This document shows, piece by piece, positions 34,261 to 42,232 of a stretch of DNA of 45,025 nucleotides. The stretch is from NCBI GenBank assembly GCA_012728815.1, contig JAAYEI010000041.1, positions 1-45,025 on the forward strand. Direction: 5' to 3'. Numbering within the stretch: the first letter of the stretch is position 1; every line of letters starts with the position of its first letter. Both the position numbers and the translations under genes were made by a program. Below the pieces are notes generated by a model. That model did not search any database, was not told the origin of the DNA, and was given only the letters and a program-made list of their open reading frames with translations. The stretch is from Clostridiales bacterium. Lineage in GTDB: Bacteria; Bacillota; Clostridia; Christensenellales; Aristaeellaceae.

Positions 34261-35812
34261 TGAGATTGTCATCCGGGAAGGCATCCGCGACGGCTTTCCC
34301 TGGGATGAGAGCGGCTTCACCCTGTGCGGCGAGGCGCCTGATGGCGAGATGGCCTTCCCGATGATCGCCGACCTGAAACCCGACATCCTGATCACCGACA
34401 TCCGCATGCCCTTCATGGATGGGCTGGCGCTCTCCCGTCGGGTGGCCCAGGCCCTGCCCTGGACCAGCATCATCATCCTGTCAGGCTATGACGATTTTCA
34501 ATACGCCCAGGAGGCCATCTCCATTGGCGTGAAGCAGTACCTGCTCAAACCCGTTACCCCGCAGAAGCTGGCCGAGGCGCTGTCCCAGACGGCGGACAAA
34601 ATCCAGGAGCAGCGCGCGCGGCTGATGCGGGCGGAGGACATGGCGCCGCTGAACCAGCCGCCCACCCAGCAGGAGCGCCTGCTGGCACGGCTGCTCAAAG
34701 GCCCGGTGGATGACCCCTTGCTGCGGGAAGCGGCGGGGATGGGGTTGCCGCTTGACGGCGCGGAGTATTTGGTGATGCTGCTGGGGGAGGCGGAACCGGC
34801 CCGGCTGCCCGCGCTCAAGGCCGGGCTGCAGCGCGTGGTCCAGGCCCAGATGCCGTGGGTTGCCTACACCACAGTGCTCCCCACCCCCGCCCTGCTGCTG
34901 GCGCAACCCCCGGGGGACAGCGCGCAGGACAGCCTGGAGGAGCGCGCCTATGCCCTGGCGCGGGCGCTGGAGCACGAGGCGGGGCGCTCTGGCGAGCAAC
35001 CGCCCGCAATCGCCATTGGCTCCCCGGTGTCCCGAGCGGCGGACCTGCCCCAGGCGCTGGCCTCCGCCCGCGCGGTGCTGCGCATGGTGAAGGACCAGGC
35101 CCCGCGCATTGTGGGCGCGCTGGATGTGGACCTGTCAGCCAGCCTGGACCAGGTGGAGGGCAGCCTGCCCTTGGGCGAACGGCTGCGCTACGCCGCCTGG
35201 CAGGACGCGGACCAGCTGACCGAGCAGCACTTTGCCAGCATGGGGGACCTTGCCACCCAGTCGGTTCTGGTGCTGAACTTCCTGTTGATGGATGTGCTGC
35301 TGGCGGCCACGCGCATCATCCGCCAAAGCGGGGGGGAGCCCGCCCAGGTGCTGCCCCCGCGCATGCTACAGCAGGCCGAGATGCTGGCCTTGTCCCGCGA
35401 GCCCCAGCTGGCGCTGTCCTCCGCCAAGGCCATGGTGCGGGCGGCCCTGCGCTACCGGGATGAGCACCTGGCCTCCCGCTATGGGGAGACCCTGCGCCGC
35501 GCCTGCGCGTATATTGACGCGAACTGCCACAAGCCGGCGTTTTCCCTGCAGGACGTGGCCGGGCATGTGGCGCTGTCCGCCAACCATTTCTCCACCGTCT
35601 TCTCCCAGGAGATGGGGCTCACCTTCACCGAATACCTCACCAAAACCCGCCTGGACCGCGCGCGCCACCTGCTGGGCACCACCAGGAGCGGCTCGGCTGA
35701 GATTGCCGCCGCCATCGGCTACAACGACCCGCATTATTTCAGCTACCTGTTCAAAAAGCAGGTGGGCCTCTCCCCCAGGGAGTTCCGGCGCAGCCTGCAA
35801 ACGAAGGCGTAA
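34235..35812 (+). CDS. YesN-type response regulator with AraC DNA-binding domain
   Basis: 525 residues. Receiver domain 1-120: acidic pocket 'VDDE' (8-10), phospho-acceptor Asp55 in 'ILITDIRMPFMDG', Lys in 'YLLKPVTP'. A ~280-residue middle region resembles the cyclase-like linker seen in YesN proteins but without catalytic motifs. The last ~100 residues hold the two helix-turn-helices of AraC: 'FSLQDVAGHVALSANHFSTVF' area and 'IAAAIGYNDPHYFSYLFKK'. Takes phosphate from the kinase encoded upstream and most likely activates the transporter operon that starts 150 bases downstream. ATG 34235 after GGAAGGGGGG, overlapping the kinase gene. Confidence 0.92.
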   Translation: MFKVFLVDDEIVIREGIRDGFPWDESGFTLCGEAPDGEMAFPMIADLKPDILITDIRMPFMDGLALSRRVAQALPWTSIIILSGYDDFQYAQEAISIGVKQYLLKPVTPQKLAEALSQTADKIQEQRARLMRAEDMAPLNQPPTQQERLLARLLKGPVDDPLLREAAGMGLPLDGAEYLVMLLGEAEPARLPALKAGLQRVVQAQMPWVAYTTVLPTPALLLAQPPGDSAQDSLEERAYALARALEHEAGRSGEQPPAIAIGSPVSRAADLPQALASARAVLRMVKDQAPRIVGALDVDLSASLDQVEGSLPLGERLRYAAWQDADQLTEQHFASMGDLATQSVLVLNFLLMDVLLAATRIIRQSGGEPAQVLPPRMLQQAEMLALSREPQLALSSAKAMVRAALRYRDEHLASRYGETLRRACAYIDANCHKPAFSLQDVAGHVALSANHFSTVFSQEMGLTFTEYLTKTRLDRARHLLGTTRSGSAEIAAAIGYNDPHYFSYLFKKQVGLSPREFRRSLQTKA

Positions 35813-35907
35813 ATCAGCCCGCCCGGCACGCAAATGCCCGCCGCATCTTCCAACAATATTCAACTTTTTTCCAAGCCCAGTGAATGTACCTTCCTCCACA
35901 AAGCCTG

Positions 35908-35913
35908 TACACT
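35908..35913 (+). promoter_or_regulatory. Candidate -10 of the YtfQRT-YjfF-type operon
   Basis: TACACT upstream of the binding-protein gene. The -35 position (TGTACC, 17-base spacer) is poor, which would fit dependence on an AraC-type activator. No convincing operator repeats seen. Confidence 0.35.
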
Positions 35914-35959
35914 GCAGGCAAATGGCAGGACATATGCCAAAATACAGGAGGAAACACAC

Positions 35960-36958
35960 ATGAAAAAACTGCTATCCCTGATCGTGGCGCTCATGATGGT
36001 GCTGGGCATTGCGGCCAGCGCCGGCGCCATCACCATCGGCTTCTCCCAGATTGGGCAGGAGTCTGACTGGCGCACCGCCAACACCGACAGCGTGCTGGCC
36101 GCGGTGGAAGCCGCCGGCTGGGAAATGGTCTACAGCGACGCCCAGCAAAAGCAGGAAAACCAGGTGCAGGCGCTGCGCAACTTCATCTCCCAGGGCGTGG
36201 ACTACATCCTGTTCACCGGCGTGGTCTCCACCGGCTGGGATGAGGTGCTCAAGGAGGTCAACGAGGCCGAGATTCCCCTGATCCTGCTGGACCGCATGCC
36301 CGAGCAGAGCACCCTGGACGCCATTGACTACGCCGCGGCCTTTGGTGGCGACTTTGTTGAGGAAGGCCGCCGCATGGCCTACTGGACCGCCAACTATGTT
36401 GAGAAAATCGGCAAGGCTGATGAAGAGCTCAACGTGGTCATCCTGGAAGGCACCACCGGCGCAGATGCCGCCACAGGCCGCCAGGAGGGCATCATGGAGG
36501 TGCTGGCCAACTACCCCAACCTGAAGGTGATCGCCTCCCAGACCGGCAACTTCACCCGCGCGGAAGGCCAGGCCGTGATGGAATCCTTCCTCAAGGCCCA
36601 TGACAAGATTGACATCCTGCTGGCCCACAACGATGACATGGCCCTGGGCGCGATTGAGTCCATCAAGGCCGCGGGCAAGGACCCGGGCGAGGACATCATC
36701 ATCGTGGGCTGCGACGCCCCCAAGACCGCCTTTGATGCCATCATCGCGGGCGACATGAACGCCACCATCGAGTGCACCCCGCTGTACGGCCCCTTCGTCG
36801 TGGCGGCGCTGGAGAAGCTCATCGCCGGCGAGGCCATGGACAAGACCCTGATCCACCCCGAGGAAGGCGCCTTTGACGCCGAGGGCGGCATCGTCTACTC
36901 CGCGGATGGCCGGGTGACCGAAAAGGCCGCGGACAAGATCGGCGAGCGCCTCTACTGA
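35960..36958 (+). CDS. Sugar ABC transporter substrate-binding protein, YtfQ-like (galactofuranose type)
   Basis: 332 residues. Signal peptide 'MKKLLSLIVALMMVLGIAAS' with cleavage at 'SAGA', no lipobox cysteine. Mature part matches YtfQ: 'ITIGFSQIGQESDWRTANT', 'QKQENQVQALRNFISQGVD', 'LLAHNDDMALGAIESIKAAG' and 'ATIECTPLYGP'. YtfQ binds galactofuranose in E. coli; related proteins take other furanose sugars. ATG 35960 after AGGAGG. First gene of a four-gene transporter operon (binding protein, double ATPase, two permeases). Expected target of the response regulator encoded upstream. Confidence 0.87.
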   Translation: MKKLLSLIVALMMVLGIAASAGAITIGFSQIGQESDWRTANTDSVLAAVEAAGWEMVYSDAQQKQENQVQALRNFISQGVDYILFTGVVSTGWDEVLKEVNEAEIPLILLDRMPEQSTLDAIDYAAAFGGDFVEEGRRMAYWTANYVEKIGKADEELNVVILEGTTGADAATGRQEGIMEVLANYPNLKVIASQTGNFTRAEGQAVMESFLKAHDKIDILLAHNDDMALGAIESIKAAGKDPGEDIIIVGCDAPKTAFDAIIAGDMNATIECTPLYGPFVVAALEKLIAGEAMDKTLIHPEEGAFDAEGGIVYSADGRVTEKAADKIGERLY

Positions 36959-36985
36959 TCCTGCACAATCACGAGTGACCCCGGT

Positions 36986-37009
36986 GGGTGGGGGCCTGCG
37001 CCCCCACCC
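36986..37009 (+). other. Intercistronic stable hairpin without T-tract
   Basis: Perfect 10-bp GC-rich stem GGGTGGGGGC / GCCCCCACCC with CTGC loop, between the binding-protein and ATPase genes. Such stems often protect the 5' mRNA portion and give more binding protein than membrane parts. Confidence 0.7.
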
Positions 37010-37044
37010 GCCCTTCACATGAACCTGGCAGAAAGGGTGGTCCT

Positions 37045-38562
37045 TTGTCTGACATCATTCTGGAAATGCGGGGAATGGAAATCAGCTTTCCCGGCGTCAA
37101 GGCGCTGGACCAGGTGGACTTCACCCTGCGCCGGGGCGAGGTGCATGCCCTGCTGGGCGAGAACGGCGCCGGCAAATCCACCCTTATCAAGGTGCTCACG
37201 GGGGTGCACAGGCCGGACGCGGGCACCATGCTGCTCTCAGGCCAACCCATCCGCCCGGGCAGCACCCAGGAGGCGCAGAAGATGGGCATCTCCACCGTCT
37301 ATCAGGAGGTCAACCTCTGCCACAACCTCACCGTGGCCGAGAACATCTTCATTGGCCGCCAGCCCATGAAGCGCGGGCGCATCGACTGGAAAACCATCAA
37401 CCGCCGCGCCCGGGAGCTGATGCTGCGCATGGGCATGGACATCGACGTCACCCAGCCGCTGTCCGCCTATTCCATCGCCATCCAGCAGATGGCCTCCATC
37501 GCGCGGGCGGTGGACATCAACGCCCAGGTGCTCATTCTGGATGAGCCTACCTCCTCCCTGGATGACAACGAGGTGGTCAACCTCTTTGCCGTCATGCGGG
37601 AACTGAAGGCCCAGGGGCTGGGCATCATCTTCATCACCCACTTCCTGGACCAGGTCTTCGCGGTGTCCGACCGCCTCACGGTGCTGCGCAACGGCCGCCT
37701 GGTGGGGGAGTATGAGGCCGGCGCCATCAGCAAGCTGGAGTTGGTCACCAACATGGTGGGCAAGGACATGAACGTCATCTACAACCTGCAAAAGGCACCC
37801 CGGCCGGACGAGGCGCCTGTGGTGCTGGAGGCCAGCGGCATCGGCATCCCCGGCAAGGTGGAGGACATCTCCCTCAACATCCGAAAAGGGGAATTGCTGG
37901 GCTTTGCGGGGCTGCTGGGGTCCGGGCGCACGGAGACCGCCGAAATGCTCTTTGGCGTGGTGCCGGTGCACCAGGGCAGCATCAGCATAGGGGAGGAGCC
38001 CCTCAGCCTCAGGGCGCCTCTGGACGCCATCCGCCGCGGCATGGCCTTTTGCCCGGAGGACCGCAAGCGCGACGGCATCATCGGGGACCTGTCCATCCGC
38101 GAGAACATCGCCCTGGCGGTGCAGGCCACCCGCGGCTTCATGCACCCCTTGCCCCAGAAAGAGCAACAGGAGCTGGCCCAGCGCTTTATCAAGCTGCTGT
38201 CCATCGCCACCCCGGACGCGGACAAAAAGGTGGGGGAGCTCTCCGGCGGCAACCAGCAAAAGGTCATCCTGGCGCGCTGGATGGCCACCAACCCCGACCT
38301 GCTGATTCTGGATGAGCCCACCCGTGGCATCGACATCGGCGCCAAGGCCGAAATCCAGCGGCTGATGCTGGAGATGTGCAAGGAAGGCCGCAGCGTCATC
38401 TTCATCAGCTCCGAGCTGGATGAGATCATCCGCTGCGCCAACCGCATCATTGTCATGCGGGATTTGGCCAAGGCCGCGGAGGTGGACGGGGACACCTGCA
38501 CCCAGGCGGACATCCTGGCCATCATCGCCAACGAAGGCGAAGGGGAGGAGGCCGCGGTATGA
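37045..38562 (+). CDS. Sugar ABC transporter ATP-binding protein, YtfR-like
   Basis: 505 residues, two ABC domains. Domain 1: 'GENGAGKSTLIKVLTG', 'YQEVNLCHNLTV', 'VLILDEPTSSLDD', 'THFLDQVF'. Domain 2: degenerate P-loop 'GLLGSGRTETAEM', 'CPEDRKRDGII', 'LSGGNQQKVILARW', 'LLILDEPTRGIDIG'. Complete, unlike the homologue at 26217. Start is TTG 37045: it follows AAAGGGTGGTCC and gives 'SDIILEMRGMEISFPGVKAL', the usual family N-terminus; a longer frame would run back through the hairpin. Stop overlaps the ATG of the first permease by 4 bases. Confidence 0.9.
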   Translation: MSDIILEMRGMEISFPGVKALDQVDFTLRRGEVHALLGENGAGKSTLIKVLTGVHRPDAGTMLLSGQPIRPGSTQEAQKMGISTVYQEVNLCHNLTVAENIFIGRQPMKRGRIDWKTINRRARELMLRMGMDIDVTQPLSAYSIAIQQMASIARAVDINAQVLILDEPTSSLDDNEVVNLFAVMRELKAQGLGIIFITHFLDQVFAVSDRLTVLRNGRLVGEYEAGAISKLELVTNMVGKDMNVIYNLQKAPRPDEAPVVLEASGIGIPGKVEDISLNIRKGELLGFAGLLGSGRTETAEMLFGVVPVHQGSISIGEEPLSLRAPLDAIRRGMAFCPEDRKRDGIIGDLSIRENIALAVQATRGFMHPLPQKEQQELAQRFIKLLSIATPDADKKVGELSGGNQQKVILARWMATNPDLLILDEPTRGIDIGAKAEIQRLMLEMCKEGRSVIFISSELDEIIRCANRIIVMRDLAKAAEVDGDTCTQADILAIIANEGEGEEAAV

Positions 38563-39641
38563 AAAAAGCCATCGCGTCGGGCAACTTCCTGCGCTCCAAG
38601 CTGTTCTGGGCGATTGTGGCGGAGCTGCTCATCCTGCTGGTGGGCTTCATCCTGCGGCCGGATTTTTTGAGCATCCAGCTGCGCACGCTGTCAGACGGCA
38701 CCACGGTGCTCTTTGGCACGCCGGTGGACATCCTGAACCGGGCATCTGAGATCACCATCATCGCCATGGGGATGACCCTGGTCATCGCCCTGGGGGGCAC
38801 GGACATTTCCGTGGGCGCGCTGGTGGCGGTGTCCGGCGCCATCGCGCTGAAGTTCCTGCGCTGGGATGTGCTGGTGTACAACACCCCGGGCGACTATACC
38901 GTGCAGCCCTTCTACCTGGTCATCCTGCTGCCGCTGCTGGCCTGCACGCTCATGGGCCTGTTCAACGGCGCGCTGATTGGCAAGCTAAAAATCCAGCCCA
39001 TCATCGCCACGCTGATTTTGATGGTGGGCGGGCGCGGGATCGCGCAGATTGTGACGGACGGCAAGCAGTTCACCACCCAGTACACGCCCTTCAAGTTCAT
39101 CGGCAACGGCAGCATCCTGGGCCTGCCCCTGCCCATCATCATCACGCTGGTGGTGGTGCTGGGGGTCATGCTGTTTGTCAGGCGCACCTCCTTTGGCATG
39201 TTTGTGGAATCCGTGGGCATCAACCCAAATGCCAGCCGGGTGTCCGGGCTGAAATCAGGCACCATCATCCTCATCGCCTATGTGCTCACCGGCTTTCTTT
39301 CAGGCATCTCCGGCCTCATCTACGCCAGCCGCATCTCCTCCAACGATTCAAACAACGCCGGGCTGGGCTATGAGATGGATGCCATCCTGGCGGTGGTCAT
39401 CGGCGGCACCAGCATGACCGGCGGCAAGTTCAGCCTGACGGGCACGGTGGTGGGCTCCCTGATCATCCGCACCATCACCACCCTGGTGCTGTACTTTGGC
39501 GTGGTTTCCGAGGCCATCATGGCCTTCAAGGCGCTCATCATCGCCGTGGTCATCGTGCTGCAGTCCGAGCCTGTCCGCAACGCCATCTCCAGGCGGCGTG
39601 ACCGGATCAGAACCCAGATGGGGGGTGAAGCCCGTGCCTGA
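38559..39641 (+). CDS. Sugar ABC transporter permease, YtfT-like
   Basis: 360 residues, BPD_transp_2 family with about nine to ten membrane helices. Conserved 'AMGMTLVIALGGTDISVGAL' near 65-85, 'NGALIGKLKIQPIIATL' and 'GGTSMTGGKFSLTGTVVGSL'. Heterodimerises with the second permease, a property of the YtfT/YjfF transporters. ATGA overlap with the ATPase gene shows translational coupling. The C-terminus is basic and cytoplasmic. Overlaps the next gene by 8 bases. Confidence 0.9.
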   Translation: MKKAIASGNFLRSKLFWAIVAELLILLVGFILRPDFLSIQLRTLSDGTTVLFGTPVDILNRASEITIIAMGMTLVIALGGTDISVGALVAVSGAIALKFLRWDVLVYNTPGDYTVQPFYLVILLPLLACTLMGLFNGALIGKLKIQPIIATLILMVGGRGIAQIVTDGKQFTTQYTPFKFIGNGSILGLPLPIIITLVVVLGVMLFVRRTSFGMFVESVGINPNASRVSGLKSGTIILIAYVLTGFLSGISGLIYASRISSNDSNNAGLGYEMDAILAVVIGGTSMTGGKFSLTGTVVGSLIIRTITTLVLYFGVVSEAIMAFKALIIAVVIVLQSEPVRNAISRRRDRIRTQMGGEARA

Positions 39642-40698
39642 CATCCACAGCCGGACCCTGGGGCACAGGGAGCGCCTGCGCGCGCTGCTGACCAACCCGC
39701 GCTACCTGATGGTGTACGCCACCATCGGCATTTTCCTGTTGATTTATCTCTTTGGCGCGCTGCTGTATGGTAGCAAGGGCTTTACTTCCGTGCGCACCTT
39801 CATGCTGTTCTTCAGCGACAATGCCTACATCGGCATCTCCGCCGTGGGCATGACCCTGGTGCTCATCACCGGCGGGATTGACCTGTCTGTGGCCGCGGTG
39901 GCTTCCCTCACCGGCATGATCATCGCCTATGGCACCACGGTGCTGGGCCTGCACCCCCTGGTGTGCATCCTGATCGCCCTGCTGGCCGGCGTTGGCCTGG
40001 GAGCGCTGATGGGCGCCTGCATCCAGTACCTGAACGTCCCCCCCTTCATCACCACGCTCACAGGCATGTTCTTTGCCCGCGGGGTGACCTCCCTCATCAG
40101 CCGGGAGTCCATCTCCATCAAGCACAGCATGATCGACGCCCTGGCCGGCTTCAAAATCTACCTGACCTGGCCAAACGCACAGGGGGAGTGGGTCAAAATC
40201 AAGCCGGTGGCCAGCATCGACCTGAACACCATCGCCTTCCTGGTGGTCATTGTTATCGGCGCCATCATCCTGCAGCGCACGCGCTTTGGGCGCAATGTGT
40301 ACGCCATTGGCGGCAACGAGCAGTCCGCCAGCCTCATGGGGTTGCCGGTGGCCCGCACCAAGGTGCTGGTGTACAGCTTCAACGGCCTGTGCTCGGTGCT
40401 GGCCGGCATCGCCTATGTGCTGTATGTCAAATCCGGCTGGAACCTGTCGCTTCAAGGGGCGGAGCTGGATGTCATCTCTGCCTGCGTGATTGGCGGTGTC
40501 ATGCTGTCCGGCGGCGTGGGCTACATGTTTGGCACCCTCTTTGGCGTGCTGCTCAAGGCCACCATCCCTGCCATCATCACCTTCAACGGCGCCATGAACT
40601 CCTGGTGGGCCAAGATTTTCACCAGCGTGCTCTTGCTGCTGTTCATCATGATCCAGCGCGCGGTCATCGCCTCCTCCCAGCGTACCCGGCGCAAATAG
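39634..40698 (+). CDS. Sugar ABC transporter permease, YjfF-like
   Basis: 354 residues, BPD_transp_2 family: 'AVGMTLVLITGGIDLSVAAV', 'NVPPFITTLTGMFFARG', 'GGNEQSASLMGLPVARTKVL' and 'GGVMLSGGVGYMFGTLFGVL'. The family mate of YtfT. Start chosen at GTG 39634, preceded by GGGGGGTGA at normal spacing; GTG 39625 is the alternative, lying inside that ribosome site. Last gene of the operon, closed by a terminator at 40718-40742. Confidence 0.88.
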   Translation: MPDIHSRTLGHRERLRALLTNPRYLMVYATIGIFLLIYLFGALLYGSKGFTSVRTFMLFFSDNAYIGISAVGMTLVLITGGIDLSVAAVASLTGMIIAYGTTVLGLHPLVCILIALLAGVGLGALMGACIQYLNVPPFITTLTGMFFARGVTSLISRESISIKHSMIDALAGFKIYLTWPNAQGEWVKIKPVASIDLNTIAFLVVIVIGAIILQRTRFGRNVYAIGGNEQSASLMGLPVARTKVLVYSFNGLCSVLAGIAYVLYVKSGWNLSLQGAELDVISACVIGGVMLSGGVGYMFGTLFGVLLKATIPAIITFNGAMNSWWAKIFTSVLLLLFIMIQRAVIASSQRTRRK

Positions 40699-40717
40699 TT
40701 TTCTCCACCCATCTGCG

Positions 40718-40742
40718 AAACCGCCTGGCCCGGGCGGTTTTT
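40718..40742 (+). terminator. Intrinsic terminator of sugar transporter operon
   Basis: AAACCGCC / GGCGGTTT, 7-base loop, T5 run. Confidence 0.85.
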
Positions 40743-40760
40743 ACCTGTCAGCAGGGATAG

Positions 40761-40788
40761 AAAAAACCCGTGCCTTCACAAGGGTTTT
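40761..40788 (-). terminator. Terminator of tRNA-Ala gene
   Basis: Read on the minus strand: AAAACCC ... GGGTTTTTT with an inner GTG/CAC pairing. It begins three bases past the encoded CCA. Confidence 0.75.
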
Positions 40789-40790
40789 GG

Positions 40791-40866
40791 TGGTGGAGCA
40801 TAGCGGATTCGAACCGCTGACCTCTACAATGCGAATGTAGCGCGCTACCAACTGTGCTAATGCCCC
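40791..40866 (-). tRNA. tRNA-Ala, anticodon CGC
   Basis: 76 bases including an encoded CCA. Acceptor stem GGGGCAT / ATGCTCC has the G3-U70 pair that marks alanine tRNAs. D arm 'AGCACAGTTGGTAGCGCGCT', anticodon stem CTACA/TGTAG with loop TTCGCAT so the anticodon is CGC (reads GCG), T arm 'GCGGTTCGAATCCGC'. All four arms pair well. Confidence 0.93.
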
Positions 40867-40891
40867 GGATGCGCCGCCTTGGCGCCAAAAC

Positions 40892-40920
40892 AGTATAGCA
40901 CCGGGCCGGGCGGTTTTCAA
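40892..40920 (-). promoter_or_regulatory. Promoter of tRNA-Ala
   Basis: Minus strand TTGAAA (40920-40915), 17-base spacer, TATACT (40897-40892) with extended TG. Confidence 0.8.
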
Positions 40921-41023
40921 GCCCGGGCGCAAGAAAATCTCCTGCGCCGGCACAGCCCCGGCAAATGCCTGGAACCATGCGCCTTCCCTTGCTTTGCTGC
41001 GTTCAGCCCGCCATCCCGCCCCG

Positions 41024-41052
41024 TTGACCACCCCAGCCAAAGGCCGTATACT
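41024..41052 (+). promoter_or_regulatory. Promoter of cobalamin transporter operon
   Basis: TTGACC (41024-41029), 17-base spacer, TATACT (41047-41052). Start near 41059, at the edge of the riboswitch. Confidence 0.82.
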
Positions 41053-41064
41053 GGTCGGGACAAG

Positions 41065-41245
41065 TGAATGAACGCGTGGGTTCGCGCAATCGCGCGGCGC
41101 TGATTCAGCGCCAAGGGAAGACGGATGCAAGTTCCGCGCTAACCCAGTAACCGTGAAGCGGACAAGCCGGACACACAGCCACTGCGCAAGCGGGAAGGCG
41201 TCTGGCAAGGATGAGGCCAAGCCGGGAGACCTGGATCCACGCCCT
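41065..41245 (+). promoter_or_regulatory. Cobalamin (B12) riboswitch
   Basis: The core runs in order: AAGGGAA (41113-41119), ATGCAAGTTCCGCGCTAACC (variant of the B12 box), CAGTAACCGTGAAGCGG, GCCACTGCGC, then GCC-GGGAGACCTGG (about 41221-41233). These match the conserved parts of AdoCbl-class riboswitches. Boundaries are approximate. Controls btuF-btuC-btuD downstream, which should be shut off when cobalamin is plentiful. Confidence 0.88.
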
Positions 41246-41273
41246 GCCCCTGGGTTGGGACAACCGTGCAAGA

Positions 41274-41309
41274 ACGGGCGTTTCCGCTGTGGGGCGCCCG
41301 TATTTGCTT
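41274..41309 (+). terminator. Expression-platform hairpin of the B12 riboswitch
   Basis: ACGGGCG (41274-41280) / CGCCCGT (41295-41301) followed by ATTTGCTT, a weak T-tract. The CAACC at 41261-41265 could also pair with GGTTG of the ribosome site (41324-41328), so control may be at translation. Confidence 0.5.
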
Positions 41310-41332
41310 GATCAACTGGAGGAGGTTGCCCC

Positions 41333-42232
41333 ATGAAAACATCCCGGATGCTGTCCCTGCTGCTGGTCCTGCTGCTGGCCCTGCCCTTTGTCTCCCTGTC
41401 AGAACCCGCCGATCAGCCCTTAACGGACATGGTGGGCCGTGAATTCACCTTAAGCCAGCCTGCCCAACGCCTGGTGGCCCTGCAGGCAGCCGACGTGGAA
41501 ATCCTGTACGCCATTGGCGCCGGCCACCTGCTGGTGGGCCGCGGCGAGTATGCCGACTACCCCGAAGCCGCGCGGGAGGTGCCCTCGGTGCAGTCCGGCT
41601 TTGAGACCAACCTTGAGCAGATCATTGCCCTGGAACCCGACGTGGTGGTGCTGGCCAAGATGGGCCAGCGCGAGGAGGACGTGAGCAAGCTGGAGGCCGC
41701 GGGCATCATCACCGTGGTCAGCGATGCGCAAAACATTGAGGGCGTGTACGAGGCCATTGCCCTGCTGGGCGCGGTGAGCGGCATGGAAGAAAACGCCGAG
41801 GCGCTGACCACCTCCATGCGGGAGGCGTTTCAGGCCATTGAAGACCAGGCCAAAGATAAGGAAGGCGGCAGCGTGTACTTTGAGGTGTCCCCCCTGCAGT
41901 ACGGCCTGTGGACCGCGGGCAGCGGCACCTACATGGATGAGCTGGCGCATCTGCTTGGGCTGACCAACAGCTTTGCGGACCTGGAAGGCTGGCAGGCGGT
42001 GTCTGAGGAGCAGGTGCTGGCCCGCGACCCGGACTTCATTGTCACCACCACCATGTACTTTGGCGAGGGCCCGGAGCCTGTTGAAGAGATCATGACCCGG
42101 CCCAACTGGGCCGGCCTCAAGGCGGTCCTTGGCCAGCGCGTTTTCAACGCCGACAGCGACTCCTTCACCCGCCCGGGCCCCCGGCTGGTGGATGCCGCCC
42201 AGGCCTTTTACCGCTTCGTGTATGGCGAGTAG
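41333..42232 (+). CDS. btuF: Cobalamin ABC transporter substrate-binding protein
   Basis: 299 residues, helical-backbone metal/B12-binding fold (PF01497). Signal peptide with core 'MLSLLLVLLLALPFVSL' and no lipobox cysteine. 'RLVALQAADVEILYAIGAGHLLVG' and 'YADYPEAAREVPSV' match BtuF, and 'LEQIIALEPDVVVLAK' is the family's connecting helix. The family also includes iron-siderophore and heme binders; cobalamin is assigned because of the B12 riboswitch. Ribosome site GGAGGAGG, 7 bases before ATG, within reach of the riboswitch platform. Overlaps the permease start by 11 bases. Confidence 0.87.
   Translation: MKTSRMLSLLLVLLLALPFVSLSEPADQPLTDMVGREFTLSQPAQRLVALQAADVEILYAIGAGHLLVGRGEYADYPEAAREVPSVQSGFETNLEQIIALEPDVVVLAKMGQREEDVSKLEAAGIITVVSDAQNIEGVYEAIALLGAVSGMEENAEALTTSMREAFQAIEDQAKDKEGGSVYFEVSPLQYGLWTAGSGTYMDELAHLLGLTNSFADLEGWQAVSEEQVLARDPDFIVTTTMYFGEGPEPVEEIMTRPNWAGLKAVLGQRVFNADSDSFTRPGPRLVDAAQAFYRFVYGE

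Noticed and set aside
40791-40866. tRNA locus as an integration site
   Set aside because: No integrase gene, no direct repeat of the tRNA 3' end and no composition change nearby.
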